From the NCBI RefSeq assembly GCF_907164915.1, contig NC_061862.1, positions 87,778,846-87,842,845 on the forward strand: DNA of 64,000 nucleotides, read 5' to 3'. Position numbers and translations under genes: made by a program. The notes beneath the pieces were generated by a model. It did not search any database. It had not been told where the DNA came from and saw nothing but the letters and a program-made list of their open reading frames with translations. The stretch comes from Impatiens glandulifera. Lineage: Eukaryota > Streptophyta > Magnoliopsida > Ericales > Balsaminaceae. Shown in pieces: positions 56,871 to 64,000 of this stretch (within the stretch, counting starts at the first letter, position 1; the number at the start of each line of letters is the position of its first letter).

Positions 56871-57624
56871 TTTATAGTTTGTTGTATGCATATATAATTT
56901 ATAAGACTAATAATTAAAAAAATACATTTATATATATATATATATATTATTTGTATTTTGAAAATATTTAATAAATACTTATTATTGTAATAAATTAATT
57001 TTTTTTTTTTAAATTTATTATTTTTTCACTAAGGTTTATTATATATATATATATATATGAATGAATTATTAGTTGTTTTCTTTTATTATTTTAAATAAAT
57101 TTTGAATTTTATTTATTTAGGTTTATAATTAAAATAAAAAATGTGTTAATTTCTTTTATAATTAACTAAACTCTCTTCTTCACTTTTAAAGTTTATTTTA
57201 TATAGAGAGAGAAATGTTTAGGACATATAGAATTTACAAAGAAAGTCTGAAGAGGGATAAATCTTGTTTAGGATATATAGAAATGTCTATCAACCAATTA
57301 TAATACTTAACTTTAATTTAAAGTTCCATAATGTCCAACGTGCCTAAATAGTGGCCAAATAGGACTAAACAGGAACACAAAATTAAAGTACCATTTTATA
57401 AAAGGGATCGACACTTCAAATCCATGCCAGATGTCCATTCAAACTTCTGAGATAAGCTTTAATTATTTATTAATTACTCTATTTTTTAGGTAGGATAGTT
57501 AGCCGACATGATCAACACCTAATTAGATTAGCCTATTAAGCTTGACATTTAAAGCCTATAATTAAATACGTAGAAATATTTAAAACGTACCCGGAATTGA
57601 AGTCTAAACACACTGTCCTCCAAA

Positions 57625-57746
57625 CTTTTATTGATCCAACTTCAAATATATTACAACAGGGTGATGGTGATAGATAGAGAGTACAATACAGACTGCAGGG
57701 GTTGTTTTCGCCTCTCTTACCAACCAAACATGAACAACTATTTATA
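57625..57746 (-). promoter_or_regulatory. Pararetrovirus promoter and poly(A) signal
   Basis: The minus strand has CCTATAAATAG (57,739-57,746) and, about 110 bases downstream, AATAAAAG (57,625-57,632). A TATA box closely followed by a poly(A) signal is the usual layout of a caulimovirid terminally redundant transcript. No tRNA primer site is found downstream. Confidence 0.45.
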
Positions 57747-57785
57747 GGAAAATATTTTACAAAAGTTAAAAATATGAACAGTGAC

Positions 57786-57905
57786 TCCCGGGATTCCCGG
57801 GATAAGTTTTTTCCGCAAATTACGGATCTTGTCTTCTTCTTCTGCAAACAGTACCTCCCAGGATTTCCGGGATAAGTTTTTCCCGCACCTTACGGATCTT
57901 GTTTC
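57786..57905. repeat. 63-bp tandem duplication upstream of the viral promoter
   Basis: Two adjacent units share CCGGGATAAGTTTTT and TTACGGATCTTGT. On the minus strand they lie 40-160 bases upstream of the TATA box. Confidence 0.85.
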
Positions 57906-57909
57906 TTCT

Positions 57910-59325
57910 TTAAATCTTGAACTGGCTGGATGATGATGATCCAACGTCTTTTCTTGAAATTTTTTCAACCAAGGTGTCTTTGATTGCTTCGAAAATGTCT
58001 TCAATTCCGACATCACTTTGAGCGTCTTGGAGATAATCAGATGCCATAGTTGAATCTGTTTTTTTTGATTTATTATCATCTTCAAATTTAAACATAAAGT
58101 CTTTCTTCATTTCTTCAATATATGCAGATATCATCTGGCTTTTTGATAAGTTCTCTGACCTCATTCAAAATTTTTTGGAGATATAATCAAACGGGGACGG
58201 TGCTTCAGCTACTTGTCGTTTTTTCTTCATACATACTTATTTGCTGGCGTAGGAGGTCCATTGTCTCCTTCCCAAATCGCTCATTTGTTTCCTGGTCTAT
58301 TCTCATCATTTTATCCCAAAATTTATAATGAGATGATCTAAACAGGCAGGGAATGCCTGTTTTGGTATAACCAAATTCAGGAATCCATTTCCAAATCCAT
58401 GGAATGGAAAATTCAGTAAAAAAAGAAACATGAAACTATTCCTTCAATATATAAATTAGCTTCTTGTTTTTTCAGAAGTTGGGGAGATACCTTGCTCCAT
58501 TTATCAAATAGGACCTTGATCTCTTCTGGTAAAACCTTTGGGCTAGGACCAAAACAGTAAAACTAATCTATGAACTAGTGGGGAATGTCCTCTATAGACA
58601 TTTGCACATACCTTGATGAACCAGGAATGTTTATATTTATTATTCTCATAATTTAGTGCCTTGGTGAAGGCATCACAATAATCCCAATAATTAAATTTGA
58701 TTGTCGTCGTCTTATTAAACGACAATTTTCTTTCTTTCATTGGGGATATTCCCCAATCTTTCAAGGAAATTGTATTCTTTATTATTATTTTGCTGAAATT
58801 ATAAATTTCTTTGTTTGCCCCAGAGAAATGTGATATTTCACATGACTCACTTTGAATAAGTATTTGTTCGTAATATATTCGGGTCTTATAAGTCCTTGAT
58901 GGTGTGGATGTATTATCCAAATACCTTTGCATTATTGTCCATGCCTCATTCTTCCATTTGAGGTCTTTTTCTTCTAGGAGAAATATAATTTCTTTATATT
59001 CATTTCTCATAAATCCAATATTATTAGATTCTGATTCTTCATCTCCCAGTATTCTGGCGTACGTTGAATTGTCTTTTTGACTGTCCGTACTTTAGGAGAG
59101 ATCCATTGCTATCAGCTTTTGTTTACCATACTGAGATATGATCTCTGGTGTTCTGCCCCGACCTCTTCCTCTGATAGAGGAGGATCCTCTTCCTCTTTTA
59201 GAGAAAGATTCATAACCCCTTCCGCTCATTCATGTAAATTTAAAAATTCAGGGGTTAAGAAATCAGAGATTATTATTTATCCTTTTTTGTATGTTATTTC
59301 AAAATCAAATGGGGCTAAATGAGCT
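57910..59325 (-). pseudogene. Pararetrovirus region after RNase H
   Basis: Minus-strand frames 59,010-58,543 and 58,164-57,910, with stops and shifts between, continue the virus after RNase H. The first includes KFNYWDYCDAFTKAL and HSWFIKVCANVY, which I recall as a block conserved in related plant polyproteins. Its role is unknown to me; viroplasmin-like identity is not supported by any motif. Confidence 0.45.
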
Positions 59326-59327
59326 TG

Positions 59328-60720
59328 CTATCTGGCGAACATTTGTTTTGATACATCATGTTTAAAATCTTTCTGGAACATGAATTTAGCCGCATTGCAA
59401 TCTGTTCGTATAATAAATTTTTGATTATATAAATCATCTTGGAATTTTAAAACACATTTGACTATCGCAAGAATTTTTTTGGCGACTGTCGCATAATTCT
59501 TTTGAGAATTGTTCCATTTTCCTGAATGGAACCTGACAAGATAGACTTGTTTTGTTTCTGAATCTAATTGAGTTAATATTCCTCCAAATCCTATGTCAGG
59601 AGCGTCAGTCTCAATTACCTTTTCCCAATTTGGGTTACTTATCATTAAACAAGGAAGTACATTTACTTTATTTTTAATTCTTTTAATAGCATATGTATGA
59701 TGGTTTGACCATGGTTTTGGATTTTTCTTCAGCCTTTCATATAAGATTGATGTGTCCTCTGTTAGATTTTTATAGTATGGAGCCACATAATTTAGGCTGC
59801 CTAAAAATATTTGTAACTGTGTTTTATCAGTGATCATATTAGGGAATTTTTCCGTAAATTCTATGTTCCTATTAATAGGAGTAATATTTCCCTTTTCAAT
59901 GATATGACCTAAAAACCTTATTCTTGTTTTGAAAAGATCCATTTTTGGTTTAGAAATTACTAATCCATTTTGAGTTATTATTGTTTTAAACATATTTAAA
60001 TGTTTAAAATGGGTTTCAATTGTTTTTGAATAGACTAATATGTCATCAATGTAAACAATTATAAATGTTCTATAAGGATTAAAGATATTATCCATAATTT
60101 TTTGAAATTCGGATGGAGCATTTTTTAATCCAAACGGCATCACATTCCATTCATAATGTCCTATAGGGACATTGAATGTTGTTTTATACCTGTCAGATTT
60201 TTCAATTTGAATTTGTCAATATCCTGATTTTAAGTCAAACTTTAAGAATATTAAACTATCATATAGCCTATCTAATAGATCCTTTTTATTAGGAATTGGA
60301 TGCCTAATCCATTTTAATACTTTGTTGAGGGGTTTATAGTTTATTACTAACCTTGGCACGCCTCTTTCGATTTCTGAATGTTTATTTACATAGAAAGCCG
60401 TACATGACCAGGGTGATTGTGATGGACTTATTAACCCCTTCTGTAATAGCGCATCTATCTCCTTTTTGCATAATTCTAGATATTCTGAATTCATTTGGCA
60501 AGGTCTTGCCTTTGTAGGAATATTCTTTTCATTAAAAGATTCCTCATATGGTAGTGATACTATATGTTTCTTTCTATCCCAGAATGCATTAGGATGTTCA
60601 TTACAAATATCTATTGAAAGTTGGTCTTTTAGCAGAGCTATTTTTTCTTGTAATTTAGGATTTTCTAGTTGTTCATCTATTGTTATAAGACTTATTTCTT
60701 GCTTTAGAAAGTATATTTGA
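59328..60720 (-). pseudogene. Pararetrovirus reverse transcriptase and RNase H
   Basis: One frame from about 60,720 to 59,328, broken by a stop at 60,213 where a conserved tryptophan is expected. The reverse transcriptase shows PSQSPWSCTAFYVNK, PRLVINYKPLN, FDLKSGY, MPFGLKNAPSEFQ and the active site YIDDILVYSK (near 60,050). RNase H follows with ETDAPDIGFGG and an IRTDCNAAK segment. The frame ends at another tryptophan-to-stop change, so much of the catalytic core is still readable but separated by stops. Confidence 0.85.
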
Positions 60721-60722
60721 TC

Positions 60723-61163
60723 TTATTTTGCTTTGATATTATCATATATACTATGTAACATTTTAGTAATTGGTTCCACAATAAATTCTAGAAAAATATC
60801 ATGTTTCTGGAAAGTTCCTGTAATACTTTTATTATTAATCATCTTAATAGGGTAGATTGTGTTTAAAAATGGGGTTCCAAGTATGACCTGATTTGATATA
60901 TCTTTAGCAAGTATAAAATTTTGAGGAATGCACTTATTATCAGTACATATATAGGCTTTTGGAAGCTTATATTGGATTTGAAGTTTATCCCCACCTGCAT
61001 GCCATAGGGTATGGCTTATTTTATGAAAATACCTAGTAGGGATTAGTCCCTCTTGAATAATATTTAAATCTGCTCCGCTATCAACAAGGGCAGTAAATGA
61101 CCTTGTATAATGATTATCTATTAGGAGAGATATTTTTATGTGCCATTTTTGGGATTTAACCAT
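60723..61163 (-). pseudogene. Pararetrovirus aspartic protease
   Basis: 146 codons with the active-site motif ALVDSGADLNIIQEG near 61,085 and a second conserved part VILGTPFLNTIYP near 60,890. It is in the same frame as the reverse transcriptase, separated from it by a single stop at 60,720, and in a different frame from the nucleocapsid part upstream. In the family these are parts of one polyprotein. Confidence 0.8.
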
Positions 61164-61165
61164 TT

Positions 61166-63136
61166 CTATTGTGGATAAAAAAATTCTGAGAAGATATTTT
61201 CTTCAATTTCTACTTTGTTGTCATTATATTGATTATTTTCGTGAGGTTTATCATCAAGCTTAGTTATTCTAGATTCTTGTATAATATTCTTCTTTTTTAA
61301 TATCCTAATTTCTTCCTTTAAATTATTAATTTCTTTGTAAAGATTTGTGAGGGTTGTATTCTCTTCTTTGTTTTGAATCTTGTGTCTAAGTTGATTCATT
61401 ACTTCACTCATAGTGTAAGATTTATTATGATTATTATAATTTAATCTCTTTTCATCTGGCTCTTCTTCTTTAGAGGATGAAGTTCCTCCTTCAGAGTTAA
61501 ACTGGTCTATGATCTGCATTCTTAATTTTGGGTCTTTGATGGCTTTTAATAATTCAAAAGCATGATTTGATGTTAAAACATTAACTTTCATATCTGAAAA
61601 TTGAGATATGATTCTAAATAATTCTGATTTGTCAATATTTTGATCTAGGTTATATGTTTCTTTTTTAGGACAACTCAATCCTGATCGGCAAGGCTCACAT
61701 TCGGAGTCTTCCGAGCTTAATTCAGAAATGTTTTCATTATCTAGATAATCTATTTCAGAATTACTAATTATTGAATCAGAATCAGATTCTTCAGATTCTA
61801 AGTTTTGTAAAGTTTGGATTATTAATCTTTTTGTGTCTTCTAGGATTTCAAGATTATTAATTTTCTTTTTTGCCCAACAGTATTTTGATGTGTGTCCAAA
61901 TTTTCCACAGTTGTGGCATTTTTTACTATTTTTGAAAATTTTTGGCTTGGTTCTAACCTTTTCTTCCCTCCTTTCATGTTTTATGTCTGAGTATTTTCGG
62001 GGCGGTTTCCTATATTTGTGAAACTTATTATATTTCAACCTTTTCTCTTTTCTAGATGTAGGACTATCTATACCAAATTGTTGGCAGAATTGACCTAATT
62101 GTTATCTCTCACTTTGACTCTGTCTTTTAATTTGTTGGTTTAACCTTATTTCATTACATAAGGCTAGCCCTTCTTGTATACAAGTATCTATTAATACACC
62201 ATATGTATAGGTTTCATATGGTATCATTGAATGACTCTTTTTGAGGTTCCTTCTAACTCTTTCATTAAATAGGCTAGGAAGGCCATCAATAAATTTTGAT
62301 TTCCAATGTACATTATTGCATTCTGGTAGTTCTATTACTCTACTTAAAAAGGTATCTTTATACCATCTAAAATATGAAAGTGTCTTACACCTTAGATTTT
62401 GTAATAATGTTCTAATTGTATCATTATTATCATTGAACCTTCCCGTGAAGTGCTCAATGATGTTAATTGCTAGTGTATAAACTGCATGTTCAGTTAGGCT
62501 ATTGTTTTCTTGTTTTACAGTGTTAAGAATAGAATCTCTATTTTCTTGGGAAAAATAATTATCCCACCAGCCCTTTAATTGTCTAGTAAATCCAGCAACA
62601 ATCATTGTTGCTATTGTTTTATCACTATTTTTACTATTTTTACAAACTGTTGAGTACATTAACATCCTATGTACTGTATTATAGATTTGTTTGTTTGAAT
62701 ATCCATCAATATTCCATTCATAAATTTTGTTTCCTGAATAACTAATATCAATTATATCTGTGTATTCTTCATGTAAAACATCCATTGGTGTTGGTCTATT
62801 ATAGTAAAATTTACTCTGTATAGGCTTATCAGCCCATTTATCTATTTTATTAATTTGATCTCTGTTTTTCTTGTCCAAGGTCTTAATAATTAACTTGCTA
62901 AATTTTTCTTCAAGAATTTTTTCAAATTCTTGCATTGGCCTTTGTTTGAAATCAGATATGATTGGAGGTGGTTGGAAAGTTGGTAAAGCTTCTTTTTCCT
63001 TTGGGGTTATTTTTAACGTACCTAGTTTGATTTCATTTATCAATTTTATTAATTTTTCAATTTTTTTTTCCATGGATTGTAATTGTTCTCGTAGAATATT
63101 TAGGAACAGACTTGTGTAATTTTGTTGTTCAAACAT
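61166..63136 (-). pseudogene. Pararetrovirus coat/nucleocapsid region
   Basis: Two open stretches in one frame (63,136-62,102 and 62,038-61,166) separated by a stop at 62,102. The first has a coiled start and the conserved block TIATMIVAGFTRQLKGWWDN, followed by LPSLFNERVRRNLKK. The second begins with a basic region and the zinc knuckle CHNCGKFGHTSKYC (near 61,900), followed by an acidic Ser/Glu/Asp-rich stretch and a coiled-coil segment (LYKEINNLKEEIRILKKKN). The frame continues upstream to about 63,212 before a stop, so the virus was longer. Confidence 0.75.
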
Positions 63137-63215
63137 ATTATTGATATGCTTGCATGTTATTGGGAGTGTATCATTTTCAATTAAATTTTTGTATGGCGTG
63201 AAATTTATTATTTTC

Positions 63216-64000
63216 TAATCTCAAATTTATTATAATTTTTTATAGAAACGTTTTTTAAATACTACTAAAATAAAATAATACAAATATGGTCATTTATTCA
63301 AAATTTTAGTTTTTTCGTTCTATTAATTTAATTTAAATTTTCCTTTTTTTTAACGTGAATTATCACATTGTCTTAAATTAGCGAAAATAATATTTGAAAA
63401 AAATATGTTTGTATTTTTTTCTCTTTTGTACATAATTATTTCATCTTCTACTATATTCTCTCAAAAATTTCGAAAACAGTTTATTATACATTAAAAGTAA
63501 AAATATTAATTAAAATATATATGAAATGTCTATTAAAAAAATAACATTGAACCATCTTTTTTATGTCAACACCATAAAACTCTTGTTTTACAACTACATG
63601 TATATTTATACTTGAGTGTTATTATATATATAATTATATTTTGGTTAAACAATAACATTAATTATTATTTTTTTATTAAAAAAAATAATAATTCAATTTT
63701 ATGATATTTTATATAAAAAATATATATTTATAATAATATTATAAATTAAATTATTAAATATTTATCAATTATTTAAAATATATCAAAATATAAAGTTAAA
63801 TATATTTTGTATTATTTATATATATATATAATCTATTTATTATATTTTGTATTATATATATAAAAATATTTAAAATATTAATATTATTCATTAAAATATA
63901 ATTTTATTTATAATTTTATTATAAAATATCTTATTGGGTTTTGTTATAGAAGAAAAAAATAATAATAAAAAAAAATTAAAAATTCTAAATCCTTGGAGGC
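63216..64000. other. AT-rich stretch without a gene
   Basis: Homopolymer- and TA-rich DNA to the end of the window; no viral movement-protein region and no host gene can be seen. Confidence 0.6.

Larger units (their letters stand above)
57530..63215 (-). mobile_element. Endogenous pararetrovirus (Caulimoviridae-like), broken
   Basis: On the minus strand, from high to low coordinates: a coat-protein-like region, a CCHC nucleocapsid, an aspartic protease, reverse transcriptase and RNase H, a further family-specific coding region and a promoter/poly(A) region. No integrase, LTR or movement protein is seen, which fits an integrated pararetrovirus fragment cut at about 63.2 kb. Breaks: a stop at 62,102, a frameshift near 61,165, and stops at 60,720, 60,213 and 59,328, with more downstream. 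I recall similar polyproteins in many plant genomes but cannot assign a genus. Confidence 0.75.

Noticed and set aside
59328..63136. Ty3/gypsy retrotransposon
   Set aside because: The reverse transcriptase is of the same broad class, but no integrase or LTR is present and the coat block and downstream promoter/poly(A) layout fit a pararetrovirus better; not fully excluded.
1..64000. CRISPR arrays, bacterial operons, riboswitches, phage attachment sites
   Set aside because: The window is plant nuclear DNA; regular repeats are minisatellites, satellites or transposon ends.

Overview
This window looks like repeat-dense, AT-rich intergenic DNA from the nuclear genome of a eudicot plant. The signs are plant-type Ty1/copia elements primed by initiator tRNA-Met, a FAR1-type Mutator element with a Ulp1 gene, an Emigrant-like MITE, hAT-type MITEs, a caulimovirid-like endogenous pararetrovirus, long (TA)n tracts and intron-style splice signals in gene remnants. 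I found no intact host gene. One element carries a 3' gene family that I remember, without being able to check, as abundant among hypothetical proteins of Gesneriaceae and other asterids; an asterid host is therefore a weak inference.

Layout. 1-9.5 kb: a degenerate 20-bp tandem array, a broken DUF4283/L1-ORF1-like gene, a minus-strand host-gene remnant and a heavily decayed copia pol. 9.54-23.04 kb: a complete 13.5-kb SIRE/Maximus-type copia element with two 1,247-bp LTRs and a perfect ATTTT target-site duplication. After its pol come about 5.5 kb holding three tandem, diverged copies of one gene, each behind its own TATA box; the third continues in frame into a long coiled-coil tail. 23-32.7 kb: a Mutator-type MITE, an array of about 320-bp repeats, an Emigrant-like MITE nested in an inverted copy of that repeat, a long foldback element with a zinc-knuckle fragment, and a tandem duplication into which a piece of the DUF4283 gene was copied. 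32.7-37.9 kb: a Mutator-like element with a broken FAR1-type transposase (plus strand), an exon-split Ulp1/C48 protease gene (minus strand) and inverted minisatellite blocks. 38-42.9 kb: foldback and hAT MITEs, one carrying a tRNA-Gly(GCC)-like gene.

42.96-47.79 kb: a minus-strand copia element that keeps an open gag but has lost nearly all of pol; one LTR holds about 0.9 kb of palindromic repeats. It sits in a satellite of about 205-bp units, which also carries a 488-bp solo LTR. 49.48-55.73 kb: a second full-length copia element with 473/475-bp LTRs and GACAC target duplications. 55.9-56.8 kb: the same satellite in reverse orientation. 57.5-63.2 kb: a minus-strand endogenous pararetrovirus with coat/nucleocapsid, protease and reverse transcriptase/RNase H regions and an apparent promoter/poly(A) region, broken by several stops and at least one frameshift.

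All coordinates come from reading by eye. LTR divergence values are hand counts and approximate.
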